From Chloroflexota bacterium (GTDB lineage Bacteria > Chloroflexota > Anaerolineae > 4572-78 > J111), in contig BOKF01000061.1 in assembly GCA_016860845.1 (NCBI GenBank), forward strand, positions 1 to 51,475: a stretch of DNA of 51,475 nt, written 5' to 3'. A program made the position numbers and the translations under genes. The notes under the pieces were generated by a model, which was given only the letters and a program-made list of their open reading frames with translations, ran no database searches and was not told the DNA's origin. Shown here piece after piece: positions 35,699-45,020 of the stretch. Position 1 is the first letter of the stretch; each line of letters opens with the position of its first letter.

Positions 35699-37222
35699 AT
35701 GAATACCAGCGACTATCTCCTCCAAACAAGTCAAGATCAGCACCTGGCTCTCATCACCAGTCAAGAACGCCACACTTACGGGAATCTGAAAGAAGCCAGC
35801 GCCTGTATTGCTCAGGAATTATTTACTCAGGGAGTGCGTTCTGGCGATAGAGTTGGTTTACTTAGTACGAATTCACTCTTCTGGGTGGCCAGTTACCTGG
35901 CTATCTTAAAACTCGGTGCGGTGGTAGTGCCCTTCTCGGCAACCCTCCCCCCATCCGAACTGCAACTCAGACAGAATTTTATCCAATGCAAAGTAGTCTG
36001 TGTGGAGAAGCGGTTCTACCAGCGTTTACCCATAAATGTACCGCTCGTATTGGAAGACAGCCTTAAAAGTGCGAGTACATCCTCATGGGAAGAGATTCCT
36101 TCAAATAGCGACGAACAACAGGATGCTGTCCTTATGTTCACCTCTGGCACCACCGCACGGCCAAGAGTTGTTCGAATAACCCATCAAAATATCCAGGCTA
36201 ATACAGAATCAATCATCAGCTACTTAGAGTTAACATCAGCCGAGCGGATGTTGAGCATTTTACCTTTTGATTACTGCTTCGGCACTTCCTTGTTGCATAC
36301 CCACTTACGGATAGGGGGATCGCTGGTCTTGAGTCGTTTTCTTTATCCAGAGGCTGTCTTGAATTTGCTGGAGGCGACGGAGTGCACTGGTTTGGCCGGC
36401 GTCCCCTCTATTTATCAAACCCTCCTGCGAAACACCACATTTCCCAAGCGACAACTTAAGTCATTACGGAAAGTGCAGCAAGCGGGTGGGAAGCTATCGA
36501 ACGTACTCATCGAAGAATTAATAGCGGCTGTACCCGCAGCCCAAGTTTATGTTATGTATGGGCAGACCGAAGCCACAGCGCGGCTTTCCTACCTGCCGCC
36601 AGAATTCTTGAAAACAAAGTTGGGATCGGTGGGACGCGGAATCCCCGGAGTAGAATTACGGATCTTGGGTGAGGCTGGAGGAGAAGTCAAACCTGGCGAA
36701 GTAGGTGAGATTGTAGCCAGAGGAGCTAATATTTCACCCGGCTACCTGGATGACCCGGAGGCAACTGCGGAAAAATTTAAAGACGGAGCATTGTACACGG
36801 GTGATCTGGCTACGGTGGATGAAGATGGGTTCATCTACATCATGGATCGCAAAGCCGACTTTATCAAATCGTATGGGCACCGAGTGAGCAGTCAAGTGGT
36901 CGAAGCCTGTGTCCTGGAACTAGCCGATGTCGTTGCTGCGGCTGCCATCGGCGTGCCTGACCCGGTTCGAGGTGAAGCCATAAAGGTTTATGTCACCTTA
37001 CGTAACGGCTCCCCGTTAAATCCAACCGAAATTATTGGGCACTGCAAGCAGCGACAACCAGTTTATGTCGTTCCGCAAGAAGTCATGGTTGTCAAAAGTC
37101 TGCCTATGAACGAGAATGGCAAAGTACTCAAGTCGGCGCTGCGGCAGCAGGTGGCAGAAATGGGCCAACAAATAATTTCAGAGAGTAACGGAACACGATT
37201 ATGTGTGGCATTGCCGGGATAG
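35699..37222 (+). CDS. AMP-dependent acyl/aminoacyl ligase
   Basis: A 507-aa ANL-superfamily adenylation enzyme. The ATP loop is MFTSGTTARPRVV (about residues 142-154). Further motifs are YVMYGQTEATARLS (A5), YTGDLATVDEDGF (A7), DRKADFIKSYGHRVSSQVVE (A8) and the catalytic Lys in MNENGKVLKSAL near the C-terminus. It activates a carboxylic acid as an adenylate and most likely loads it on the adjacent carrier protein. It resembles the exosortase-A-associated ligase group (TIGR03098). Its last 22 bases overlap asnB, implying coupled translation. Confidence 0.9.
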   Translation: MNTSDYLLQTSQDQHLALITSQERHTYGNLKEASACIAQELFTQGVRSGDRVGLLSTNSLFWVASYLAILKLGAVVVPFSATLPPSELQLRQNFIQCKVVCVEKRFYQRLPINVPLVLEDSLKSASTSSWEEIPSNSDEQQDAVLMFTSGTTARPRVVRITHQNIQANTESIISYLELTSAERMLSILPFDYCFGTSLLHTHLRIGGSLVLSRFLYPEAVLNLLEATECTGLAGVPSIYQTLLRNTTFPKRQLKSLRKVQQAGGKLSNVLIEELIAAVPAAQVYVMYGQTEATARLSYLPPEFLKTKLGSVGRGIPGVELRILGEAGGEVKPGEVGEIVARGANISPGYLDDPEATAEKFKDGALYTGDLATVDEDGFIYIMDRKADFIKSYGHRVSSQVVEACVLELADVVAAAAIGVPDPVRGEAIKVYVTLRNGSPLNPTEIIGHCKQRQPVYVVPQEVMVVKSLPMNENGKVLKSALRQQVAEMGQQIISESNGTRLCVALPG

Positions 37223-39219
37223 TTAATTTGACCCATTCCGAACCAATTTTAGAAGAACACCTGCGCCAGATGTTAGCTATGATTCGGCATCGCGGGCCGG
37301 ACCAGTTTGGTATTTATTTGGATGAGCAAGTGGGTTTAGGTAACGCTCGCCTCAGTATTATTGACCTGGATGGTGGGCAACAACCCATTGCCAATGAAAC
37401 CAAGACTCTCTGGATTGTCTTTAATGGCGAGATTTTTAATTATATCGAATTACGGCCAGAGTTAGAAGCACGCGGCCATTATTTTGCGACAAATACCGAT
37501 ACCGAAGTTATTTTACATTTGTATGAAGAATATGGCCCGGCTTGCCTTCAACTGTTGAATGGTCAGTTTGCGATTGCCCTCTGGGATAGTACGAGACAAA
37601 CACTTTTCTTGGCCCGCGACCGGATTGGCGTGCGCCCTCTATTCTACACCGTAGCCCAGGGCGCCATGATTTTCGGCTCTGAGATTAAAGCTATCCTGGC
37701 TGATCCACGGGTGCAGGCCGAATTTGACCCGGTGGCTTTAGGCCAGGTGTTCACATTTTGGAGCGCATTAACACCTCGAACCATTTTCCGGGGGATTCTG
37801 GAAGTGCCACCAGGACATTATGTGCTGGTTCGCCAAGACAAAATCAGCGTCGAACGTTACTGGGAGTTGAATTTATCTGAACGAGCTGGGGAATGTAACC
37901 AAAAAGTTACCCAACAAGATGAAGTAAATTATTTAGATGAATTCCGTAGTCTACTCTTAGACGCTACTCAAATCCGCTTGCGAGCCGATGTGCCGGTCGG
38001 GGCTTACTTAAGTGGCGGCCTCGACTCTTCCGTCATCGCGGCAATCATCCGCAACTATACCACCAACCACCTTGATACCTTCTCAATTAGCTTTGGCGAC
38101 CCCAACTTTGACGAGAGTGTGTATCAATATAAGATGGCCGATTATCTGGACACCCAACATCAGATGGTTAGGGTCACTTACGAGGATATTGGCCGGGTCT
38201 TCCCCGAGGTAGTCTGGCACGCAGAAACACCTCTGCTGCGTACCGCTCCTGTACCGATGTTTTTGCTCTCCAAATTAGTGCAGCAGCATAACTTTAAAGT
38301 GGTGTTGACTGGAGAGGGGGCAGATGAATTCCTGGCTGGCTACAATATTTTCAAAGAGGCAAAAATACGGCGCTTTTGGGCCAGGTATCCCGAATCGAGC
38401 CTGCGGCCATTGCTACTCAAACGACTTTACCCCTACATTTCTAACCTGGCGGGCGGCAATATGGCTTACCTTATCTCCTTCTTCGGTCAAGGTCTAACCG
38501 ATGTAGAAGCGACAGATTATTCGCATACCATTCGCTGGCATAATACCCGCCGTAGCCACCGTTTCTTCTCCGATGAGATCAGCCAGGCTATCGCCAAAGC
38601 CGGCAGCGCAAAAGATAATTGGATTGATTATCCCCCTAATTTTAAACGTTGGGGGCCTTTACAACAAGCCCAATACCTGGAGATCACCACCTTCCTGTCT
38701 CCTTACCTGTTATCATCACAGGGGGATCGGATGGGGATGGCCCATTCGATCGAAGGACGTTTCCCCTTTCTCGACCATCGGGTGATAGAGTTCTGTAACC
38801 ACCTGCCCAGTCACCTCAAATTGCGAGGCTTGACTGAGAAGTATCTCCTGAAAAAAGCGGCCCGAACTTGGCTGCCGGCTGAAATTTGGCGGCGGCCCAA
38901 ACAACCTTATCGGGCTCCCATCCAGCATAGCTTTTTCCCTTCCTCTCCATGTGGAGGAGATCTTGACTATGTAGGTGATTTGCTATCACCTAAAACCATC
39001 GCCGCAACTGGCTTATTCAAGCCGGAGGCCGTCAGCCAACTGGTGAGCAAGATCGAACGAGGGTTGCGATTAAGCGAAACAGATGAGATGGCTCTGGCAG
39101 GTATCTTGTCCAGCCAGCTTATCAACCAGCAGTTCATCACCAATTTCAAAATGATGCCGCCTCTGGGTATCCATGATAATGTCAAAGTCTGCGTCAGTCA
39201 GAAGTTGGCTATGCAATAG
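37201..39219 (+). CDS. asnB: Asparagine synthase-like glutamine amidotransferase
   Basis: A 672-aa two-domain enzyme. The class II glutaminase domain starts at the catalytic Cys2 (MCGIAGIVN) and includes RHRGPDQFGIY and FNGEIFNY. The synthetase domain has the pyrophosphatase P-loop LSGGLDSSVIAA (about residues 269-280) and LTGEGADEFLAGYN. It releases ammonia from glutamine and amidates an adenylated carboxylate. In EPS loci such homologues often amidate uronic acids or act on other carboxylates and do not make free asparagine. It resembles exosortase-associated amidotransferase 1 (TIGR03108). It overlaps the ligase gene and precedes the NadE-like gene by nine bases. Confidence 0.9.
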   Translation: MCGIAGIVNLTHSEPILEEHLRQMLAMIRHRGPDQFGIYLDEQVGLGNARLSIIDLDGGQQPIANETKTLWIVFNGEIFNYIELRPELEARGHYFATNTDTEVILHLYEEYGPACLQLLNGQFAIALWDSTRQTLFLARDRIGVRPLFYTVAQGAMIFGSEIKAILADPRVQAEFDPVALGQVFTFWSALTPRTIFRGILEVPPGHYVLVRQDKISVERYWELNLSERAGECNQKVTQQDEVNYLDEFRSLLLDATQIRLRADVPVGAYLSGGLDSSVIAAIIRNYTTNHLDTFSISFGDPNFDESVYQYKMADYLDTQHQMVRVTYEDIGRVFPEVVWHAETPLLRTAPVPMFLLSKLVQQHNFKVVLTGEGADEFLAGYNIFKEAKIRRFWARYPESSLRPLLLKRLYPYISNLAGGNMAYLISFFGQGLTDVEATDYSHTIRWHNTRRSHRFFSDEISQAIAKAGSAKDNWIDYPPNFKRWGPLQQAQYLEITTFLSPYLLSSQGDRMGMAHSIEGRFPFLDHRVIEFCNHLPSHLKLRGLTEKYLLKKAARTWLPAEIWRRPKQPYRAPIQHSFFPSSPCGGDLDYVGDLLSPKTIAATGLFKPEAVSQLVSKIERGLRLSETDEMALAGILSSQLINQQFITNFKMMPPLGIHDNVKVCVSQKLAMQ

Positions 39220-39228
39220 GGATAATCT

Positions 39229-40212
39229 ATGAGTTTCAATAAACGTGTCCTGGACATTGACCCCGCTACTGAAACAGAACGCCTGGTTTCATGGCTACGC
39301 CAGACTGTCCACCAGGTTTGGCGGCGCTTTGGCGGAGTGGTTGGTATTAGTGGTGGGGTTGACTCGTCAACGGTTCTGGCGCTCTGTGTCCGTGCTTTTG
39401 GGCCTGAACGAGTAGTGGCCGTGATGATGCCTGATAAAGATTCAGATTTCAGCAGTGAAACCCTGGCTCGGCAATTAGCCGAGCAATTTGGGGTTGAAGC
39501 CATCCTGGAGAATGTAACCCCAGCCCTGGAGGGCTTTGGCTGTTATGTGCGCCGCGACGAGGCCATTCGCCGCATTTTCCCAGAGTATGATCCAGCCACT
39601 GGTTATAAAGCCAAGATTGTGCTGCCTTCAAATCTACTGGGCGATAACACGCTCAATTTCTTCTCTGTCACCATAGTTTCTCCAAGTGGTGAAGAAAAGA
39701 CACAACGCTTACCTACTGGTGAGTATCTACAAATTGTTGCCGCTTCCAATTTTAAGCAGCGCAGCCGTATGGCCACCCTCTACTACCACGCCGAGTCACG
39801 CAATTATGCCGTCATTGGTACGGCGAACAAGAATGAACATGACCAGGGGTTTATTGTAAAATATGGCGATGGCGGGGTGGATATCCAGCCAATTGCCCAT
39901 TTGTTTAAAACCCAAATCTATCAACTGGCCGAGTATCTTGAAGTCCCAGAGGCGATTCGACGGCGGACGCCGACCTCTGACACCTACAGTGCCCACCAGA
40001 CCCAAGAAGAATTCTTCTTCCGCTTACCTTTTGAAACGATGGATCTCTTATGGTATGCCCAGGAACACAATGTGCCAGTATCGGAGGTGGCTCAGGTCAT
40101 GGGTTTATCTGAAGTTCAAATCCAACGCGCATTTGATGATTTCACGCGCAAGCGGCGCACTACTCAATACTTACGTACACCGCCCCTGGAAATTATGGAG
40201 CGCAATCCATGA
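39229..40212 (+). CDS. nadE: NAD synthase-like ATP-pyrophosphatase
   Basis: A 327-aa ammonia-dependent NadE-type enzyme without a glutaminase/nitrilase domain. The P-loop is GISGGVDSSTVLAL (about residues 41-54). NFKQRSRMATLYYHAE, GTANKNEHDQGF and KYGDGGVDIQPIAHLFKTQIY match the NaAD/ATP-binding core of NadE. It is longer than E. coli NadE, with an insertion around residues 130-170 (NLLGDNTLNFFSVTIV to EEKTQRLPTGEY). Its place between asnB and an acyltransferase, with start and stop codons tightly coupled, suggests it amidates an EPS intermediate or supplies NAD locally. The gene symbol follows the family, not proven function. Confidence 0.82.
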   Translation: MSFNKRVLDIDPATETERLVSWLRQTVHQVWRRFGGVVGISGGVDSSTVLALCVRAFGPERVVAVMMPDKDSDFSSETLARQLAEQFGVEAILENVTPALEGFGCYVRRDEAIRRIFPEYDPATGYKAKIVLPSNLLGDNTLNFFSVTIVSPSGEEKTQRLPTGEYLQIVAASNFKQRSRMATLYYHAESRNYAVIGTANKNEHDQGFIVKYGDGGVDIQPIAHLFKTQIYQLAEYLEVPEAIRRRTPTSDTYSAHQTQEEFFFRLPFETMDLLWYAQEHNVPVSEVAQVMGLSEVQIQRAFDDFTRKRRTTQYLRTPPLEIMERNP

Positions 40213-41321
40213 CACAACGGCTGTTACTACTGAATGGATTGGCTATATTTGCGGTAGTTTGTAATCATGCGGCCACCTGGGGACATGCTGCTCTATTCTG
40301 GTGGATATATGGAATAGTAGATGAGGTATCCAAACCCAACTATGAACATCTTGGTACTTTTTCTTATTATGCTTTGTTACTAATTTCAAAATTTACCATT
40401 TTCGCCGTGCCTTCGTTTCTATTTGTGACCGGTTTCTTTATTGCTTACACGGCTCGAGGCACACAATCTACTCTGACCTGGAAGATTGCACAAACTAGGC
40501 TTAAATGGCTTCTCATACCCTATCTTATCTGGTCTGTGGTCATATTTATTTTTAACTTAAGATTTGGGGGAGTGTCACTACCCAGTGAATATTTAAAGCA
40601 ACTTATCCTCGGGCAAGCAGAAGGAACCTACTACTATATACCACTTCTCTGCCAGTTCTATTTCCTTTCTTTTGTTATTTTACCCATAGCCAAACATCAC
40701 TGGCGGTTGTTACTCCTCGTTTCAGGATTCATTCAGGTGGTCTGCATAACCTTGTATTACCTGTATACGTTTAATACCCCGATATTGGGCCTGGCGACTG
40801 CTCTACCTCCCATTTCCATCACCTTTTTCCCCCCCACAATTTTTTTCTTTACCTTTGGAGTTGTTGCCGGAGTCCATTTGGAGCACTTCAAACAGATTCT
40901 GACCCAAATCAAAAGATTTTTGCCACCCGCTGTTTTCATTTTGGCCCTGGCCTCTGTTATAGAAGGTGATGCCTTTTATCGTGCTACTAATCTGAGGTGG
41001 CATGGTGGGTATCAAACCCTGCCTGCCGGCTTGTATGGCTTGGCGTTTGTGCTGACTTTTCTGGCGTTTTATGACCTTAATATCCCATTTTCAAAGTTGA
41101 TCCATGAATTTGGCCGACGATCGTTTGGTATTTATCTGATCCATGCCACTTGGCTGGGTATTGTTGCTCATACCATACGTATTTTTATGCCCTCAATCCT
41201 CAGGTTACAGATTCTATATCAGCCAATTCTGATTGTTTTGGGCATAGGTACACCATTTCTGTTAATGTCGTTAACGATCAAGTCTCCCCTACGAAGCGCT
41301 TATCGTTATTTGTTTGGCTGA
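40209..41321 (+). CDS. Acyltransferase family 3 membrane protein
   Basis: A 370-aa polytopic protein with about ten hydrophobic segments, of the acyltransferase-3 (OafA/NodX/WecH-like) family. The first segment has LNGLAIFAVVCNHAA, where the conserved His is thought to be catalytic. SFGIYLIHATWLG near the C-terminus is also typical. It overlaps the NadE-like stop codon by ATGA. Such enzymes acylate sugars at the membrane; here it may move the carrier-bound group made by the upstream genes onto the EPS. Confidence 0.88.
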   Translation: MTQRLLLLNGLAIFAVVCNHAATWGHAALFWWIYGIVDEVSKPNYEHLGTFSYYALLLISKFTIFAVPSFLFVTGFFIAYTARGTQSTLTWKIAQTRLKWLLIPYLIWSVVIFIFNLRFGGVSLPSEYLKQLILGQAEGTYYYIPLLCQFYFLSFVILPIAKHHWRLLLLVSGFIQVVCITLYYLYTFNTPILGLATALPPISITFFPPTIFFFTFGVVAGVHLEHFKQILTQIKRFLPPAVFILALASVIEGDAFYRATNLRWHGGYQTLPAGLYGLAFVLTFLAFYDLNIPFSKLIHEFGRRSFGIYLIHATWLGIVAHTIRIFMPSILRLQILYQPILIVLGIGTPFLLMSLTIKSPLRSAYRYLFG

Positions 41322-41369
41322 GCCGGCCTGATGAAATAGATTGAGCATCCCCGGAACAGGAGAATGTAT

Positions 41370-41828
41370 ATGAGTCCAATAATTTTAACAGTAAATGGCC
41401 AAGAAAAAACAGTAAACATAAATCCTGACATGCCGCTGTTGTGGGTATTGCGTGATATACTCGGCTTAACCGGCACCAAGTATAGTTGTGGCGTGGGGAT
41501 ATGCGGGGCGTGCGTTGTCCACTTGAATGGGCAGGCTGTACGTTCCTGCATTACGCCGATTTCGGAAGTTACGGATCAAAAAGTTACCACTATTGAAGGA
41601 CTACCCGGCGAGCAAAACCACCCAGTTCAGCAGGCTTGGCTGGCCGAAAATGTAGCCCAATGCGGTTACTGCCAACCCGGACAGATTATGAGTGCAGCAG
41701 CTTTGCTGGCTCAAAATCCCCAGCCAAGCGACGAAGAGATTGATCGGGCCATGTCTGGTAATATTTGTCGCTGTGGCACGTATCAACGGATTCGCCGGGC
41801 TATTCACCGCGCCGCTCAGGAGACTTAA
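41370..41828 (+). CDS. [2Fe-2S] subunit of an isoquinoline 1-oxidoreductase-like dehydrogenase (IorA-like)
   Basis: A 152-aa iron-sulfur subunit. The N-terminal cluster is [15 protein letters not shown] plus SCITP. The C-terminal cluster is [10 protein letters not shown]...[12 protein letters not shown]. The CGYCQPGQ form is characteristic of the two-subunit IorAB/aldehyde dehydrogenase group, which lacks an FAD subunit and feeds a cytochrome or quinone. The second ATG (41370) suits the CAGGAGA site better than the first (41364). It follows the acyltransferase gene by about 50 bases. Confidence 0.92.
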   Translation: MSPIILTVNGQEKTVNINPDMPLLWVLRDILGLTGTKYSCGVGICGACVVHLNGQAVRSCITPISEVTDQKVTTIEGLPGEQNHPVQQAWLAENVAQCGYCQPGQIMSAAALLAQNPQPSDEEIDRAMSGNICRCGTYQRIRRAIHRAAQET

Positions 41829-41829
41829 G

Positions 41830-43857
41830 ATGGAAATACAATCAACGCTCACTCGCCGTCAATTTCTAAAAGGTTCTCTGGGGGCCAGCCTGGTCCTGGG
41901 TTTCCAACTGGCTGGTTGTCAAAGCTTAACTGCACCCCCCACGGAGCAAGGCGGTGGAACTTTCCAGCCGAGCGTTTTTCTGAGAATTGACCCTGACAAC
42001 ACTGTTACCATTACCGTACCCAGATCAGAAATGGGACAAGGGGTACGGACCTCGCTGCCAATGATTGTAGCCGAAGAACTGGATGCCGACTGGTCATCCG
42101 TAAGGGTGGAACAAGCCCCAGCCGGTCAAGAGTATGGTGACCAATTTACTGGGGGTAGCACCAGTGTCAGCACATTTTGGCAACCCCTACGTGAAGTTGG
42201 CGCAATTGCCAGGACGATACTGATAACCGCAGCCGCTCAAAAGTGGGGAGTAGATCCACAAACATGCACTACCGAAAAAGGAAGCGTGATACATCAGGCC
42301 AGTAACCAGCGTTTGACCTATGGTGAGTTGGCGGAGATCGCAGCTCAAGCGCCCATGCCTGACCCGGCAAGTATAACTCTCAAAGATCCTAAAGAATTCC
42401 ATATTGTAGGTACGCCCACCGGGCCAATAGATAACCCTCAGTTTGTTGATGGTAGCGCCGTTTTTGGCCTGGACGTTAAAGTTCCCGGCATGCTCTATGC
42501 TACTATTGCTCGCTGCCCCGTTTTTGGCGGTAGGCTGGTCAGCTTTGATGCGACTGGGGCCAAGGCCGTTGAGGGTGTGCAAGACGTTGTTGAGATTGAT
42601 AACGCCGTAGCTGTTGTAGCTGAAAACACCTGGGCAGCCATACAAGGACGGCAAGCACTCCAGATCACCTGGGATGAAGGTCAACATGCCACCCTCAACA
42701 GCGAGAGTATTCGTCAAAACATCTTAACTCAACTGCCCCCTACCGTAGCCATTGGGAGTGATGATACCCAGGCGCAGACACGCGGTAAGCTGGAGGTCCT
42801 TTATGAGATACCCTACCTGGCCCATGCAACGATGGAGCCAATGAACTGCGTAGCCCATATGAGTTGGAACGGAGGCGAAGTTTGGGCGCCTACCCAAAAT
42901 CCGCAAGGGGCTTTTTCCCAGTTGCCTGGAGGACGACTTGTCCGCTATATAAAGCGAAAGCTTGGGACATCTTTCGATTTACTTAAGGTCAACGTCACCT
43001 TGATCGGCGGGGGGTTTGGCCGGCGCCTCGAGGTGGATTACATCGGCGAAGCCATGCAGGTGTCTCAGGCAGCAGGTACGCCCGTGCAAGTGGCCTGGAC
43101 TCGTGAGGATGACATCCAGCATGATTTTTATCATCCCCTGAGTTACCACTATGTTAGCGCCGACCTCGATCCAATGGCAGAAATGAAACAGCAAAGTTAT
43201 TACGGCCCCTCCGAGGTTCGAGTCGGGGCCTGGCGCTCAGTGGAGCATTTTACCCAGGCTTTTGTGCAAGAATGTTTTGTAGATGAACTGGCCGCCGCTT
43301 TAGGCCGAGATCCTTATGAACTGCGGCTTGAACGAACCCAAGAACCCCGTCTCAAAGCGGTCCTGGAATTGGCCGCAAGTAAAGCCAATTGGGGCAGCCC
43401 CCTGCCGGAGGGATGGGGGCGCGGGATTGCCTGTTATGCAACCTGGGGGAAATCTCCTACGGCTGAAGTGGTCGAGGTCTCAGTTGCTCATGACGGCAAG
43501 GTACGAGTCCAGCGGGTGATCTGCGCTATTGACTGTGGTATCGTCATTAATCCAGATATGGTCAAAGCGCAGGTGGAAGGCGGGATTGCTTTTGCCCTAT
43601 CGGCGGCCTTGAAAGGAAAAATCACTCTGGAAAAGGGCCGTGTTCAGCAAAGCAATTTCCACGATTATCCAGTTCTGCGATTCGACGAAATGCCGATTGT
43701 AGAGGTATATATTGTACCTAGCAACGAACCGCCCAGCGGTGTGGGTGAAATGAGCGGCCCTCCCTTAACTCCTGCTGTAGCTAATGCAGTATTCGCTGCT
43801 ACAGGCAAGCGTATCAGGCGGATACCGATCCAGGGTGAAGATTTACGAAATGCTTGA
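41830..43857 (+). CDS. Molybdopterin-binding subunit of an IorB-like dehydrogenase, Tat-exported
   Basis: A 675-aa catalytic subunit. The ATG at 41830 directly follows the IorA stop and opens a twin-arginine signal, LTRRQFLKGSLGASLVLG, ending near LAGCQS (a lipobox-like site). The mature part has MGQGVRTSLPMIVAEELDAD, the cofactor loop LIGGGFGRRLEVDYI and the C-terminal GVGEMSGPPLTPAVANA with the catalytic Glu. It probably oxidises an aldehyde or heterocycle in the periplasm or cell-wall space. Its presence inside an EPS locus is unexpected. It is slightly shorter than typical 700-760-aa IorB proteins. Confidence 0.92.
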   Translation: MEIQSTLTRRQFLKGSLGASLVLGFQLAGCQSLTAPPTEQGGGTFQPSVFLRIDPDNTVTITVPRSEMGQGVRTSLPMIVAEELDADWSSVRVEQAPAGQEYGDQFTGGSTSVSTFWQPLREVGAIARTILITAAAQKWGVDPQTCTTEKGSVIHQASNQRLTYGELAEIAAQAPMPDPASITLKDPKEFHIVGTPTGPIDNPQFVDGSAVFGLDVKVPGMLYATIARCPVFGGRLVSFDATGAKAVEGVQDVVEIDNAVAVVAENTWAAIQGRQALQITWDEGQHATLNSESIRQNILTQLPPTVAIGSDDTQAQTRGKLEVLYEIPYLAHATMEPMNCVAHMSWNGGEVWAPTQNPQGAFSQLPGGRLVRYIKRKLGTSFDLLKVNVTLIGGGFGRRLEVDYIGEAMQVSQAAGTPVQVAWTREDDIQHDFYHPLSYHYVSADLDPMAEMKQQSYYGPSEVRVGAWRSVEHFTQAFVQECFVDELAAALGRDPYELRLERTQEPRLKAVLELAASKANWGSPLPEGWGRGIACYATWGKSPTAEVVEVSVAHDGKVRVQRVICAIDCGIVINPDMVKAQVEGGIAFALSAALKGKITLEKGRVQQSNFHDYPVLRFDEMPIVEVYIVPSNEPPSGVGEMSGPPLTPAVANAVFAATGKRIRRIPIQGEDLRNA

Positions 43858-43903
43858 TATGTTTGATGATATTCCAGACCTGTGGGTCATGCGCGAGCGC
43901 TAA
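43850..43903 (+). pseudogene. Possible remnant of an XdhC-like gene start
   Basis: A 17-codon reading frame starts at an ATG that overlaps the IorB-like stop by eight bases, as a coupled downstream gene would, then ends at a TAA. Its peptide MLDMFDDIPDLWVMRER loosely resembles the first residues of XdhC-type maturation proteins, which often follow IorAB genes. No further XdhC sequence is seen. This is a weak call. Confidence 0.2.
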
Positions 43904-43964
43904 TTTACACCTAATTTAGCCGGAACTTCTCTACTCCGCTGTAAAGTAAACGAACCGAGAGTTG

Positions 43965-44957
43965 TTAGGAATGCTTTGATTGACTACTTGGACCGGCATC
44001 AATTAGTCGCGCAGAAATGACATGTTGAATCTCGCTTGCCAATCGCAAGGCGTTGAGACCATGCCGGGCCGGAATACGGGGAGTTGTACCTTCCACAATG
44101 CAATCTATAAAATGCTGCAATTCCAAAAAGAGGGGTTCGAAACCGGGCACGTGGATGCGTTGCACAACGCTTTCCTGACGATACTTATTGCTGCTGTAGT
44201 ACTCCCCAACGGTTCGGCGATGTACCAAAACACTTTTGTTTAATAAATCACCTTCCACATAAGCTTCCATAGCCGTAACCTCAATTGATCTGACTTTTTG
44301 TTCAGTGACTCGAGAAGCCGTCACGGTCACGAGTGGTCCGGACTGGAAGCCGAGATGGGCCACGGCATGATCTATTTTTCCACTTAAAGCTGTTAGCCCA
44401 TAGGCATTTACAGAGATAGGATCCTGCTGGATTAGGTTTAACACCAGGTCAAGATCATGGATCATCAAGTCAAAGATAACGTCAACATCGGTATTGCTAC
44501 CCTGATAAGGACTGAGGCGGCGCAAGTTAATCGCCAGGGGGGTCATCTCTTCTAATACATTTTTCAACTCCGAGTAAGTCGGATTGAAGCGTTCGATATG
44601 CCCAACCTGAACAACCAGATTGCGGTCCTCAGCGGCTTGGGTGAGCCACTCCGCCTGTTCAACGGTTTCGGTAATAGGTTTTTCAATAATTACATGAATG
44701 TCCCGAGCCAGACAATGCATTGCGATCTCAAAATGGAAAGGGGTCGGGGTAACCACGCTGACTGCATCTACATGCGCCAAGAGATCATCAATATGCTCAT
44801 AAAAAGGCACTTCATACTGCTGCGCAATCAGATTTCCCACCTCAAATCTTGAATCACAAATTCCCACCAGTTCTGCTCGTCGCAAACTTGAATACACCCG
44901 ACAATGTCGTTGACCCATTACGCCAGCGCCAATAACGCCAACCTTTACCTGTTCCAT
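43965..44957 (-). CDS. Gfo/Idh/MocA family dehydrogenase (nucleotide-sugar type)
   Basis: A 330-aa NAD(P)-dependent dehydrogenase. The Rossmann loop is GVIGAGVMGQRHCRVYSSL (about residues 7-25), the EKP motif is VIIEKPITETVEQAEWL (about 93-109), and FDLMIHDLDLVLNLI holds the conserved His-Asp pair. It is shorter than the catabolic dehydrogenases at 6-9 kb and resembles WlbA-like UDP-sugar 3-dehydrogenases. Given its place after the chain-length/kinase gene, a role in making an unusual nucleotide sugar for the EPS is likely. Confidence 0.87.
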   Translation of the reverse strand: MEQVKVGVIGAGVMGQRHCRVYSSLRRAELVGICDSRFEVGNLIAQQYEVPFYEHIDDLLAHVDAVSVVTPTPFHFEIAMHCLARDIHVIIEKPITETVEQAEWLTQAAEDRNLVVQVGHIERFNPTYSELKNVLEEMTPLAINLRRLSPYQGSNTDVDVIFDLMIHDLDLVLNLIQQDPISVNAYGLTALSGKIDHAVAHLGFQSGPLVTVTASRVTEQKVRSIEVTAMEAYVEGDLLNKSVLVHRRTVGEYYSSNKYRQESVVQRIHVPGFEPLFLELQHFIDCIVEGTTPRIPARHGLNALRLASEIQHVISARLIDAGPSSQSKHS

Positions 44958-45020
44958 TTCTTTTTATCTTTTAACCATTGTAATGTTTCAAAAAATATCA
45001 ACACCCCCACCCCTGGTCAT

